In this document: positions 45,388 to 54,171 of the stretch, in pieces
How positions within the stretch are numbered: position 1 is the stretch's first letter
Layout: every line of letters starts with the position of its first letter
Assembly: GCF_012927185.1 (NCBI RefSeq)
Contig: NZ_JABBGB010000001.1
Coordinates: 1,178,001 to 1,242,000 of the forward strand
DNA from: Pseudoflavitalea sp. G-6-1-2
GTDB lineage: Bacteria > Bacteroidota > Bacteroidia > Chitinophagales > Chitinophagaceae
Direction of reading: 5' to 3'
Length of the DNA: 64,000 nucleotides
Program-made: the position numbers and the translations under genes
Notes under the pieces: generated by a model
Told to the model about the DNA's origin: nothing
What the model saw: the letters and a program-made list of their open reading frames with translations, nothing else
Databases searched by the model: none

Positions 45388-46140
45388 TCACACATTCCCT
45401 TCCAGCCAGCTCTTGAAATCATTCACCCGCTCTCTACTAATGACCACTTCACCCGCCGTAGGTGGATTCAACTGCACAAGTAACCTGCTGTTGTAATAAG
45501 CCGTCATCTTTTTGATAGCATCGATATGAATAATAAACTGGCGGTTCACTCTGAAGAATGAATTCTTATCCAGTAAATTCTCCACCTGATCCAACGAATA
45601 ATCGAGCGGATAATCCTGCTTGCCAAATGTTGTGGCATGCGTAATGCCTTTTGCGGAATGAATATAAGCGATGTCTTTTGCCTTTATGTAGATCAGCTGA
45701 TTGTTTATCCTGCTGATAAAACGCGTAGTGTCTCTTTTGAAAAAAGCCTCGGCCAGTTTTCCGATATCCACCTGCTGCGTAACCGGACGAAACTGCCTGA
45801 ATTTCTTCAGCGCATTATCCAGCGCTGTTAACTCGATCGGCTTCACCAGATAATCCACACTATTCACTTTGAATGCCTGCAATGCAAAATTATCGTAAGC
45901 CGTAGTGAAGATCACCGGCGTTGATACATGCGTGCCAGTGAATAGCTCAAAGCAATTGCCATCTGATAACTGAATATCCATCAGCATCAGATCGATATTG
46001 TGCGGAGCCGCAAACCATTTCCTTCCATCTGCTACTGATTCTATCACGGCTTCTACTTCGATGCTGCTGTCGCATCTTCCCAATAGCTGAATCAGTCTCT
46101 CCGCATTGTGCAGCTCATCTTCAAAAATGATCACTTTCAT
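45388..46140 (-). CDS. LytTR-family response regulator
   Basis: 250 residues. Receiver at about 1-120 (KVIIFEDELHNAERLIQLL, D55 in LMDIQLSDG, VDYLVKPIE). LytTR DNA-binding domain at about 140-248 (RFISRINNQLIYIKAKDIAY, FFRVNRQFIIHIDAIKKM). It overlaps the kinase gene by 20 bases, so the pair is translationally linked. Targets may include its own four-gene operon. Confidence 0.93.
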   Translation of the reverse strand: MKVIIFEDELHNAERLIQLLGRCDSSIEVEAVIESVADGRKWFAAPHNIDLMLMDIQLSDGNCFELFTGTHVSTPVIFTTAYDNFALQAFKVNSVDYLVKPIELTALDNALKKFRQFRPVTQQVDIGKLAEAFFKRDTTRFISRINNQLIYIKAKDIAYIHSAKGITHATTFGKQDYPLDYSLDQVENLLDKNSFFRVNRQFIIHIDAIKKMTAYYNSRLLVQLNPPTAGEVVISRERVNDFKSWLEGNV

Positions 46141-47242
46141 GACTGAAAATTATGGGGATTTTTACTACAAATTTTTCTGACGACGCGTCTATTTCTATCG
46201 ATCTTCCGCAAACCAGTTCGTATCGTTTCTGAATATTCTCCAGCCCGATGCCATGTGAATATTCCGGCGTGATTTTTTTTCTGATAGTGTTCGAAACGAA
46301 GAGAAAGCCCTGTTCGCTGCGAATGGTCACTTCCAGTGGCTCGCTTGCCGAGAACCGGTTATGCTTGATGGCATTCTCCACCAGCATCTGCAGAGTAGCC
46401 GGAGGTACCTGTCCATTCAGTTTCACCTGCTCATCTATCTGATCCATAAAAATGATACTTCCCTGACGGCGTATGCCGATCAGAAAAAGATACGATTGAA
46501 GAAAATTCAGTTCCGTTGCAATGGGAACAAGGTTATCCAGTTTCTTATCGAGTATGTATCGGAATGTATTGGCGAGTTGAGTGATGTAGTCGGCTGCCAG
46601 GTCAGGATCTTTATACACGAGATTGGTAAGCACACTCAGTGAGTTGAAAAAGAAATGCGGATCGATCTGGTTTTTCAAGGCATCATACTTGGCCTGAATA
46701 TTTTCACGCATCAGTCTTTCTGCTTTTATCTGATACTCCTTCCAGCTTTTATAGTAGAAAATAAATCCATTGAAAGTGATGATGATCAGGTAGAACATGA
46801 AGATGCCGACGTTCATGTTATAGCTGAGTTCTTTGAAACTATGCCATGCTTCAGCACGATTGAAAAGCAGAAGATCAACTCCTGCATAAACAAATCCGAA
46901 ACCAAGGGATATCAATGCGCCGTAGGCAAGCAGCGTGGTGGAAAGAAGAAGAATGCGCTTTCCGGCGGAAAATCCATGCATCTTCCGCTCCAGTGTTTTT
47001 GCAAGAAAGGATGCGCCGTCCCAAACGATCAACCCATACAAAACATAGGCAAGGCTGAACATATTCGACCTGAAAGAGAACATGCTCATTTCTCCAATGA
47101 AAGTAAGATCGAATGATTTGAAGATATTGCTGAACAGGTACAGGATCAGCGCCCTGCTTCCATATCGGAATGCGGTGCTGGTAAAAAACTTCTCGCTTCC
47201 TGCAAATTCGCCCGAACCGTTCTGCGTATCCTTTTTTTTCAT
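46121..47242 (-). CDS. LytS/YehU-type sensor histidine kinase
   Basis: 373 residues from the ATG at 47242. That start shares bases with the preceding stop (TGATG), so I prefer it over the one nine codons upstream. About four membrane helices fill residues 25-165. The His_kinase motif is NQIDPHFFFNSLSVLTNLV (H196), then the HATPase domain with LVENAIKHNRFS and GIGLENIQKRYEL. No periplasmic sensor domain is evident, so the signal is unknown. It partners with the LytTR regulator. Confidence 0.93.
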   Translation of the reverse strand: MKKKDTQNGSGEFAGSEKFFTSTAFRYGSRALILYLFSNIFKSFDLTFIGEMSMFSFRSNMFSLAYVLYGLIVWDGASFLAKTLERKMHGFSAGKRILLLSTTLLAYGALISLGFGFVYAGVDLLLFNRAEAWHSFKELSYNMNVGIFMFYLIIITFNGFIFYYKSWKEYQIKAERLMRENIQAKYDALKNQIDPHFFFNSLSVLTNLVYKDPDLAADYITQLANTFRYILDKKLDNLVPIATELNFLQSYLFLIGIRRQGSIIFMDQIDEQVKLNGQVPPATLQMLVENAIKHNRFSASEPLEVTIRSEQGFLFVSNTIRKKITPEYSHGIGLENIQKRYELVCGRSIEIDASSEKFVVKIPIIFSHESDHF

Positions 47243-48228
47243 CAGCAGTAATTGTTTTTCCTGAACCAATCCAATGTAGCGCCTACTGCAACAGACATGG
47301 GTGTAATGCGAAAAGAAAGTTCACGCTGCGCTTTCCTTGCTGAATAATAATTGTCGAGGCAAAGCATATAGGCATTCGCAAAGTTCAATTTACCACTTCT
47401 TCCTGAGATCTTCTGTCTGATACTGCCGATAACGCCTCCCAGTTTCAGTAGAAAAACAGGTATCTTAATCAGCCATTGTTTCTGGTGCGAGAGTTTATTC
47501 ACCAGCTTGAAAAATTCTCCGTAGCTGAGATTATGTCCGGCCAGCAGATAACATTCACCGGTTCTTCCCTGATCCATCGCATTCAGAATGCCATGGCATA
47601 CGTCTTCTATGAAAACAAAATTCTTCCCTCCGGGAGGATAGAAGAGCACTCTTTTATTGAGTCCGTACAGCAACAGTTTTCCAGAACTCGGTTTGAAGTC
47701 TTCGGGTCCGATCATGAAAGTAGGATTCACAATTACAGCGGGCAGTTGCTTTTTCTGCACCTGCTCCAGCACATAGGTTTGTGCGAGATATTTGCTGTTG
47801 ATGTATCCTGAACCTGCATGAAAAAGGGTAAAGCCATTCAGTTCCGTTCCCGGCAACTCTTTCGACCCCGGACCAATTGTATTGGCCGTACTCACAAAGA
47901 TCAGCTTGGAAACCTTGTGCTCGATGCATGCTTCGCATACATATTGAGTGCCCAGGTAATTGATGCGTTCATATGAATCAAATGAAACTCCCCATTGCTC
48001 TGTAATGGCAGCGGCGTGGATTACAATGTCGCAACCCGCTACCGCCTGCCTTACATGAATTTTTTCATCGATATTTCCGTAATAGATTTCACAGGGTACG
48101 TCTGCAATGGCAGACAGGTCGGCATGTTCGCGTACCATAACGCGAACATGGTATTTATGCCTGGATAAATAACGGGCCATGCTCGATCCGAGGAAGCCAT
48201 TGGCTCCGGTAATCAGTACTTTTTGCAT
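47242..48228 (-). CDS. NAD-dependent epimerase/dehydratase (extended SDR, 3-beta-HSD-like)
   Basis: 328 residues. N-terminal VLITGANGFLGSSMARYL (GxxGxxG NAD site), VIHAAAITEQWG, FVSTANTIGPGS and the active-site YINSKYLAQ (Tyr-x3-Lys), then NPTFMIGPEDFKPS. It resembles dihydroflavonol reductase/3-beta-hydroxysteroid dehydrogenase-like SDRs. The substrate is unknown. Its stop overlaps the kinase start, and it follows the classical SDR gene by 9 bases. Confidence 0.9.
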   Translation of the reverse strand: MQKVLITGANGFLGSSMARYLSRHKYHVRVMVREHADLSAIADVPCEIYYGNIDEKIHVRQAVAGCDIVIHAAAITEQWGVSFDSYERINYLGTQYVCEACIEHKVSKLIFVSTANTIGPGSKELPGTELNGFTLFHAGSGYINSKYLAQTYVLEQVQKKQLPAVIVNPTFMIGPEDFKPSSGKLLLYGLNKRVLFYPPGGKNFVFIEDVCHGILNAMDQGRTGECYLLAGHNLSYGEFFKLVNKLSHQKQWLIKIPVFLLKLGGVIGSIRQKISGRSGKLNFANAYMLCLDNYYSARKAQRELSFRITPMSVAVGATLDWFRKNNYC

Positions 48229-48237
48229 AGAATCACA

Positions 48238-49029
48238 TTAGGTGGCGGACCACTGTATTTCTTTTTTCACTTCTTTGGAAACAATTCTCAGTTTGAAGCT
48301 GAGCGGCAGCAGGGTCATCAGAAAGTGGTTGAGTTTGTTCATCAGTCCGGGTATGATCACCGGCCGGTGGCGAAGCGTTCTTCTGATACCGATCCTCGCA
48401 ATCTCAGATGTAGCCAGCAATCCCATCTTCCCCTTCATTCCCTGATGAATGATTCTTCTGCTGGTATTTGAATTTGTCATGATAGGGCCGGGATAGAGTA
48501 CGCTCACCGATAATCCGGTACCTGCAAATTCTTCTCTCAATCCCAATGAGAAAGAGGAGATGAATGCTTTCGATGCCGGATAAACCGTTTTGTATGCAAT
48601 GGGTGTAAATGCAGCCATGCTCGATACATTCAGAATGTAGCTTTCTTTCTGCTGAAGCAAATGAGGTATCAGCAATCTGGTAAGGAGCGAAGTACTGCGC
48701 ACATTGATCTGGATAATATCATCGATTCTCTCCAGCGGAGTGTCTGTGAGAGAAGAGGTACCTCCGGTACCGGCATTGTTGATCAGAAAATTAATTGAAT
48801 AGTTGGCTATAACATTGGAGATATGTTCCTGAAGCGCGATGGTATCCCGCAGATCGAATTCAAAAAACTGAACATCAATGTGGTACTCGTTTTTGAGATC
48901 AACAGCCAGGCTTTCGAGGCCGCTTCCGGGCAGGGAAAATAGGATAAGATTGTTTCCCTGCCTGGCGCATTGCACGGCAAACGCCTTGCCTAATCCTGAG
49001 CCTGAACCTGTAATTAAGGTGTATGCCAT
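48238..49029 (-). CDS. Classical short-chain dehydrogenase/reductase
   Basis: 263 residues from the ATG at 49029 (MAYTLITGSGSGLGKAFAVQ). TGxxxGxG cofactor site, NNAGTGG, catalytic Ser in ILNVSSMAAFTP and YPASKAFISSF (Tyr-x3-Lys), and a YPGPIMTN tail. It resembles ketoreductases of the YqjQ/DltE type. First gene of the operon SDR-epimerase-kinase-regulator. An exact inverted repeat lies just upstream. Confidence 0.9.
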   Translation of the reverse strand: MAYTLITGSGSGLGKAFAVQCARQGNNLILFSLPGSGLESLAVDLKNEYHIDVQFFEFDLRDTIALQEHISNVIANYSINFLINNAGTGGTSSLTDTPLERIDDIIQINVRSTSLLTRLLIPHLLQQKESYILNVSSMAAFTPIAYKTVYPASKAFISSFSLGLREEFAGTGLSVSVLYPGPIMTNSNTSRRIIHQGMKGKMGLLATSEIARIGIRRTLRHRPVIIPGLMNKLNHFLMTLLPLSFKLRIVSKEVKKEIQWSAT

Positions 49030-49035
49030 GGTGTT

Positions 49036-49063
49036 TGAAATTTGCATCGGAGTTCAAATTTCA
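49036..49063. promoter_or_regulatory. Inverted repeat upstream of the SDR operon (possible operator)
   Basis: TGAAATTTG (49036-49044) and CAAATTTCA (49055-49063) are exact inverted copies with a 10-base spacer, 7 bases from the SDR start codon and within the divergent region with lpdA. Confidence 0.55.
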
Positions 49064-49167
49064 GGGTTGCCCTGTGGGCCGCCGCCAATTATCCCATGAG
49101 TTGTGGAATTAATGCGTTGAACTGTAAACCCAAAACGGGAACCTGGTTGCTGGCTGAGGGATTAATT

Positions 49168-49199
49168 TTTGCGGAAAACGTGCCTGCACTCAACCTTTG
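49168..49199 (+). promoter_or_regulatory. Possible lpdA promoter
   Basis: TTTG ending at 49171, 20 bases, AACCTTTG (49192-49199), a one-mismatch -7 box. Confidence 0.4.
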
Positions 49200-49259
49200 C
49201 TGCTGATGGCTGTAATACAGCCTGTACCCACATTTATTCATCCAATCTATTCTACTCGT

Positions 49260-50666
49260 ATGGCAACAGATTTTGATATGGTGGTGATCGGCTCCGGTCC
49301 GGGAGGATACACCGCCGCTATCAGAGCAGCACAACTCGGATTCAGAACAGCAATTGTTGAGAAGTACAAAGTGCTTGGAGGCACCTGTACCAATGTTGGG
49401 TGCATTCCATCCAAAGCAATGCTCGACAGTACGGAGAATTTTGATATCATTCAGCACAAAGCCTCCAAACAGGGCATTGAAGTTGGAAATCTCAATCTGA
49501 ATTTCCCGGCGCTGGTCGACAGAAATAAAAATGTAGTGAAGCAGAATAACGATGGATTGAATTTTCTGATGAAGAAGAACAAGATCCAGGTGTTCACGGG
49601 CGTGGGTTCTTTTGTGAACAATACTTCCATCACTGTTACCAATGAAGGCGAAGCGCCGAAAACTGTTACCAGTCAGTATTTCATCATAGCCACTGGATCG
49701 AAGCCTTCTACGCTCCCCGGAATAAATATCGATAAGCAGAGAATCATCACTTCAACAGAAGCCTTGTACCTGAAAGAGAAACCGGGTTCGATGGTGATCA
49801 TCGGTGGAGGTGTAATTGGTGTGGAGCTGGCATCTGCCTATCATCGCATAGGAACAAAAGTTACTATCATCGAATATGCCGATAGTCTCATTCCCACGAT
49901 GGATAAAGAGCTGGGAAAAGAATTAGGGAAGTTGTTATCCAAATCAGGGATAGAACTCATCACCGGATCTCCGGTTAAATCTGCTGAAAACACCGGCTCA
50001 TCTGTGAAGGTAACCTATACAGACGCCAACAAGGCAGAGAAAGAGATCACTGCAGATTACTGCCTCGTTGCTGTAGGCAGAAAGTCTTACACCGCGGGGC
50101 TTGCGCTCGAAAATACTAAGGTGAAACTCGATGCAAAAGGCATGGTGGAAGTAAATGAAAACCTGCAAACAGCAGAGCCCAATATCTACGCCATCGGTGA
50201 TGTGATCCGCGGTGCAATGCTTGCTCACAAAGCGGAAGACGAAGGCATTGCAGTGGTGGATGGATTAAAAGGCCATCAGCATAAAATCAATTATCTCCGC
50301 ATTCCGGGCGTAGTGTACACCTGGCCTGAGGTTGCAGGAGTTGGTTATACGGAAGAGCAATTGAAAGCAGAAGGGATCGAATACCGGAAAGGAAAATTCC
50401 CCTTCCTTGCCAGTGGCCGCGCACGCGCCTCCGATGATACGGATGGATTTGTGAAAGTGCTGAGCGATCCCAAATACGGCGAAATTCTGGGTGTTCATAT
50501 CATCGGTGCAAGAGCTGCTGACCTCATTGCAAGTGCAGTGATTGCCATGGAGTTTGAATTGACCGATACTGAGCTTACTAAGATTTCGTATGCTCACCCA
50601 ACATTTGCTGAAGCATTGAAAGATGCCTTCCTGATCTCTTCAGGTAAAGGCGCGATAAATATTTGA
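49260..50666 (+). CDS. lpdA: Dihydrolipoyl dehydrogenase
   Basis: 468 residues from the ATG at 49260; the frame is open 21 codons upstream. FAD site MVVIGSGPGGYTAAIRAAQL, redox disulfide GGTCTNVGCIPSKAML, NAD site MVIIGGGVIGVELASAYHRI, IYAIGDV, and the C-terminal dimer-interface His-Glu in YAHPTFAEALKDAF. It is the E3 subunit of 2-oxoacid dehydrogenase complexes. It stands apart from E1/E2 genes here. Confidence 0.97.
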   Translation: MATDFDMVVIGSGPGGYTAAIRAAQLGFRTAIVEKYKVLGGTCTNVGCIPSKAMLDSTENFDIIQHKASKQGIEVGNLNLNFPALVDRNKNVVKQNNDGLNFLMKKNKIQVFTGVGSFVNNTSITVTNEGEAPKTVTSQYFIIATGSKPSTLPGINIDKQRIITSTEALYLKEKPGSMVIIGGGVIGVELASAYHRIGTKVTIIEYADSLIPTMDKELGKELGKLLSKSGIELITGSPVKSAENTGSSVKVTYTDANKAEKEITADYCLVAVGRKSYTAGLALENTKVKLDAKGMVEVNENLQTAEPNIYAIGDVIRGAMLAHKAEDEGIAVVDGLKGHQHKINYLRIPGVVYTWPEVAGVGYTEEQLKAEGIEYRKGKFPFLASGRARASDDTDGFVKVLSDPKYGEILGVHIIGARAADLIASAVIAMEFELTDTELTKISYAHPTFAEALKDAFLISSGKGAINI

Positions 50667-50686
50667 TTGTTTGTTTTGTTTGTGTG

Positions 50687-50724
50687 GAGAGGCTGTGTCC
50701 ATAGAGGATGCAGCTTCTTTTTTT
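50687..50724 (+). terminator. Terminator after lpdA
   Basis: GAGGCTG (50689-50695) pairs with CAGCTTC (50711-50717), with inner TCC/GGA pairing, then seven T. Confidence 0.65.
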
Positions 50725-52315
50725 ATGGCTTTACTCCAATCATAAACATGGTGGTAATCGGGTAGGCAGCCGGTTCCGGTTGCCCGTCTTTCATCGTGAA
50801 CAACTCCGCTTTGCCTTTCCACCTGTTCTCTACGATCCATTCATTGGTGAATGCTACTGACGATGGATGAATGCTGAATCCTGCCAGTTGCATCTGTTCT
50901 TTCCACTCATTGAAATCCCAGAAACAAAAGGTTTCGTGCATTTCGCTTTGCCAGTTGTCCGTGTAGTCTTTTCTGCTCAAAAATTCTGCGGCATCGCGGA
51001 GTGAAAGCCGGATGTATTTTTTCTCACCGATTATTGTTTCTGCATAGGGAAGCTGGTATCCTTCTGCTTTCCGGAAGTCTTTTGAAAAACGAAGGAACCT
51101 TGCATATGTTGAAAGTTGTTGCAGGTGGGCTGCCAGCGATGCTTTATCGGTGAACAGTTTATGCGGATCTTCATTGCTGCCATCTGTTTCGTTCAGGTTC
51201 ATCAGTGTTTCTTCTTCTTTGTTGTAAGGAGCAACAACATCGCGGTTGATCCATACGCCACCATGCACCAGCTCTTCGTAGCGGTTGCGGATGAATTGCA
51301 GCAGATCGGCACGGCTTCCATAAGATTCTATTTCGTGTGTGAGGGATGATGTGTGGATGGTATTCATGGAGCCGGCATCGAATGCGAGTCCGGTTACGGC
51401 ATTCTTTTTCGAGAAGAACACAAAAGGATTGGCAAACTCGCCATTGATCTTTCTCTGCTGACAAAGTTCGTAGAGGTAACGTGAAACCTCGATGCCGTAG
51501 AAATCGGATTCCCTGAACCGTGCATCCCTGCAGGCAAGTTTGATCCATGAGCCCACTGCGCATCCGATATCTCCGATGCGGCCGGGTTGTATGAAAGGAG
51601 CGGTATCCTGATACTTCATCTCTGAGATATCATCCATCTGACGCACGTACACGTTGTAGTCGCGGGTTTCGGTGAGATCGCCATCGTTGCTGATCATGGC
51701 ATCTCTGAAAAGCAGCTGCACTTTGTCGCCGGCTTTGTACTTGTCCCAAACTTTGAAAGATGTATGGTGCATGTGTTGCTGCACAAACGGATCTTGTTTC
51801 CATGATGGATTCGATGCAATGGCTTCCACCACATCCCACGGCATGGCGGTGGAATGATGCCAGGTATTGATATCATCGAGCTCAGCAGGCAGGATGGTGA
51901 ATCCTAATTCGTGATACATATTGAGTACGGGAGTGGAGCAGACTACGAGGGTATTTTCGGGAGTACAATTGATTTGCCCCTCACTCTCGTGTTTGATTCG
52001 TTTAATGGTATAACCGGCGAAATTGGGCAGGTTGGCCACATCGTCGATTCCGTAGATGTACACAGGAATATTCAGCTCATTGCCGAAGGCCTCGATGGAA
52101 ATGGCCCGAAGATAGAATGGAAGCGGGTTCCGGCGTGTATTGGAATGATTGGACGAAGTAACTGCGAAAATAACTGCGTCTATTTTCCCGGTCTGTGTTA
52201 CAGGGTTTCCGAAAGCATCTGCCATTCTCTGCAATCCATTGCTGATAATGTTTTGAAGATATTCGAACTGAAACTGGGTCAGCAACTGATGGCGGCCGGG
52301 GATCAACAGGTACAT
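50723..52315 (-). CDS. SAM-dependent methyltransferase fused to degenerate NMNAT-like domain
   Basis: 530 residues from the ATG at 52315, just after a TATCTTTA box; the frame is open to 52366. Residues 1 to about 150 look like a nucleotidyltransferase-superfamily domain: LIPGRHQLLTQFQFEYLQNI resembles GRFQPxHxGH but lacks both His, and VIFAVTSSNHSNTRRNPLPF matches the second strand of NMN adenylyltransferases. From about 235 a class I methyltransferase follows, with GDIGCAVGSWIKLACRD (near 250), YGIEVSRYLYE and HTSSLTHEIESYG. It is divergent from the NrtR-type gene and next to the NAD operon. The methyl acceptor is unknown. Confidence 0.75.
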   Translation of the reverse strand: MYLLIPGRHQLLTQFQFEYLQNIISNGLQRMADAFGNPVTQTGKIDAVIFAVTSSNHSNTRRNPLPFYLRAISIEAFGNELNIPVYIYGIDDVANLPNFAGYTIKRIKHESEGQINCTPENTLVVCSTPVLNMYHELGFTILPAELDDINTWHHSTAMPWDVVEAIASNPSWKQDPFVQQHMHHTSFKVWDKYKAGDKVQLLFRDAMISNDGDLTETRDYNVYVRQMDDISEMKYQDTAPFIQPGRIGDIGCAVGSWIKLACRDARFRESDFYGIEVSRYLYELCQQRKINGEFANPFVFFSKKNAVTGLAFDAGSMNTIHTSSLTHEIESYGSRADLLQFIRNRYEELVHGGVWINRDVVAPYNKEEETLMNLNETDGSNEDPHKLFTDKASLAAHLQQLSTYARFLRFSKDFRKAEGYQLPYAETIIGEKKYIRLSLRDAAEFLSRKDYTDNWQSEMHETFCFWDFNEWKEQMQLAGFSIHPSSVAFTNEWIVENRWKGKAELFTMKDGQPEPAAYPITTMFMIGVKP

Positions 52316-52393
52316 AGGTGCAATTTGCGTAAAGATACTGGTTTCGCTTCTGCACGATGATTGCAATGAGCGAATGTTTATATTGCAGCCAGA

Positions 52394-53086
52394 ATGAATA
52401 CCCGTGGATCAGAAATAAAAGTTGCAGTAGATGCTATCGTGTTTGGTTACTCCAAACAGGAAGGTGTGTCCATTCTGCTGATCCAGCGGAAATACCCTCC
52501 TTTTAAAAATGCCTGGGCCATTCCCGGTGGATTTCTTCTCCCCGAAGAAACACTCGAAGATGCTGTGAGAAGAGAACTTCGCGAAGAAACAGGCATCGAA
52601 GTAAATTACCTCGAACAACTCTATACATTCGGAGCACCCGATCGTGACCCACGACAACGTATCATTTCCATCGCCTATTTCGCCCTGGTGAAATCGAGCC
52701 AGTTTCAGCAGCTGAAAGCCAGTACTGATGCGGAGAATGCACAGTGGTTCAATTTCAGGGAGCTTCCCGCGCTTGCTTTCGATCACAAAGAAATCCTGCA
52801 CACTGCTATTGAACGCATCCGTGCGAAGATCAGGTATCAGCCGATTGGCTTCGAACTGCTCGACAGAAAATTTCCTTTTGCTGACCTGGAGAAACTCTAT
52901 ATCGATCTGCTGGGCAGGGATATCGACCGGAGGAATTTTTCCAGAAAGATGCTGGCACTCGATATTCTCGAAGATACCAATGAATATGCCCGACCCGAAG
53001 GGAAAGGCCGTCCCAGCAAGATGTTTCAGTTCAATAAGAAAAGGTACCAGCAGCTGATGAAAGAAGGGATCAATTTCGAGATCTGA
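52394..53086 (+). CDS. nrtR: NrtR-type regulator: Nudix domain + winged helix
   Basis: 230 residues. The N-terminal Nudix domain (about 8-145) has a complete Nudix box, GFLLPEETLEDAVRRELREE then TGI, with all catalytic Glu present, unlike some NrtR proteins with decayed boxes. The C-terminal winged helix (about 150-228) has FPFADLEKLYIDLLGRDIDR and GRPSKMFQFNKKRY. NrtR proteins repress NAD synthesis and salvage genes and release DNA on binding ADP-ribose or related NAD products. Two palindromes just downstream are the likely operators. Confidence 0.9.
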   Translation: MNTRGSEIKVAVDAIVFGYSKQEGVSILLIQRKYPPFKNAWAIPGGFLLPEETLEDAVRRELREETGIEVNYLEQLYTFGAPDRDPRQRIISIAYFALVKSSQFQQLKASTDAENAQWFNFRELPALAFDHKEILHTAIERIRAKIRYQPIGFELLDRKFPFADLEKLYIDLLGRDIDRRNFSRKMLALDILEDTNEYARPEGKGRPSKMFQFNKKRYQQLMKEGINFEI

Positions 53087-53153
53087 GCCCCTCCGCATGC
53101 TGATGTCTCAGTTATCAAATCATCATTTTACTGATCAATTTCTTTGTTTTTCA

Positions 53154-53176
53154 TTTTGCGTTCATTTAACGCAAAA
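53154..53176. promoter_or_regulatory. NrtR operator 1 (palindrome)
   Basis: TTTTGCG-TTCATTTAA-CGCAAAA: perfect 7-base arms with a 9-base A/T spacer. Its left arm contains the -33 TTTG, and its right arm ends exactly where the -7 TAAATTTG begins, so bound regulator would cover the promoter. Confidence 0.75.
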
Positions 53177-53184
53177 TAAATTTG
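53155..53184 (+). promoter_or_regulatory. Promoter of the nadM-nadV-PARG-kptA operon
   Basis: TTTG (53155-53158), 18 bases, TAAATTTG (53177-53184). A second overlapping candidate, TTTG (53181-53184)-N19-TAAATTTG (53204-53211), overlaps operator 2. Confidence 0.75.
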
Positions 53185-53207
53185 CAGATTTCAAAAGCCT
53201 GTGTAAA

Positions 53208-53228
53208 TTTGCGTATAAATAACGCAAA
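53208..53228. promoter_or_regulatory. NrtR operator 2 (palindrome)
   Basis: TTTGCG-TATAAATAA-CGCAAA: the same arms and the same 9-base spacer as operator 1, exactly 53 bases downstream (about five helical turns) and touching the nadM start codon. Confidence 0.75.
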
Positions 53229-54131
53229 ATGAAAACCACAGGCGTCATAATAGCCCGATTCCAGACACCCTATCTTCACGAAGGACATAAATTCCTGATC
53301 AATGAAATCAAAGGCAGGCATAATAAGATGGTGATAGTACTGGGTGTGTCTCCGGTAAAAGGCAGCCGACGCAACCCTTTCGATTTTTACACCCGCGAAA
53401 AACTGCTGAAACAATTCGAGCCAGAGCTGGTGGTACTTCCACTAAGAGACAATGCTTCGGACCAGGTTTGGAGTCAGCAGCTGGATGCTTTGTTAACTTC
53501 CACTTTCTCTATGGAACAGTTTGTGCTGTATGGAAGCAGGGATAGTTTCATCCAATACTACAGTGGTCAGTTTGCAGTGGAGGAATTACCTGAGAAAGGC
53601 AATTACTCCGCATCTGATATCCGCGAAGAGAATGGTGATAAAGTATTGAGCTCGGTAGATTTTCGGCTTGGGATCAATTATGCTTATCATGGCATGTATC
53701 CTAAAGTATATGCAACAGTTGATGTTGCAGTGCTGAATGAAGACAATTCAGAAGTGCTGCTGGGAAAGAAGCATCTCGCTGCACAATGGAGATTCCCCGG
53801 TGGCTTCACCGATCCTGAAGATGAAAGCTTCGAAGCGGCTGCAAAAAGAGAACTGTCCGAAGAATGCGGGCCTATCGAAGTAAGTGAAATGCAATTCGTA
53901 GGATCTGCAAAAATCGACGACTGGAGATATCGTAACGAAACCGACAAGATTATCACCAGCTTTTTCAAAACCACACTGGTTTACGGAAAACCGCATGCAG
54001 CCGATGATCTGGCGGAATTGTCATGGTTTCCTGTAAATGAATTGCAGGGCATGATAGAAAAAAATCAAATAACGCCTGAACATCATGTACTGATTCAGCA
54101 GCTGTTGAAAAATATCGGTCAATCAAAATAG
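53229..54131 (+). CDS. nadM: Bifunctional NMN adenylyltransferase / Nudix hydrolase
   Basis: 300 residues. N-terminal nucleotidyltransferase (about 1-165): VIIARFQTPYLHEGHKFLI (GRFQPxHxGH type, both His kept) and GNYSASDIRE (ISSTxxR type). C-terminal Nudix domain (about 175-295): RFPGGFTDPEDESFEAAAK then RELSEECG. It makes NAD+ from NMN and ATP, and the Nudix half of such fusions is an ADP-ribose pyrophosphatase. First gene of the operon, and its ATG abuts operator 2. Confidence 0.93.
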   Translation: MKTTGVIIARFQTPYLHEGHKFLINEIKGRHNKMVIVLGVSPVKGSRRNPFDFYTREKLLKQFEPELVVLPLRDNASDQVWSQQLDALLTSTFSMEQFVLYGSRDSFIQYYSGQFAVEELPEKGNYSASDIREENGDKVLSSVDFRLGINYAYHGMYPKVYATVDVAVLNEDNSEVLLGKKHLAAQWRFPGGFTDPEDESFEAAAKRELSEECGPIEVSEMQFVGSAKIDDWRYRNETDKIITSFFKTTLVYGKPHAADDLAELSWFPVNELQGMIEKNQITPEHHVLIQQLLKNIGQSK

Positions 54132-54171
54132 TCAGCATCAACTTAACCTATACCGCATAAACTGGAAAATC

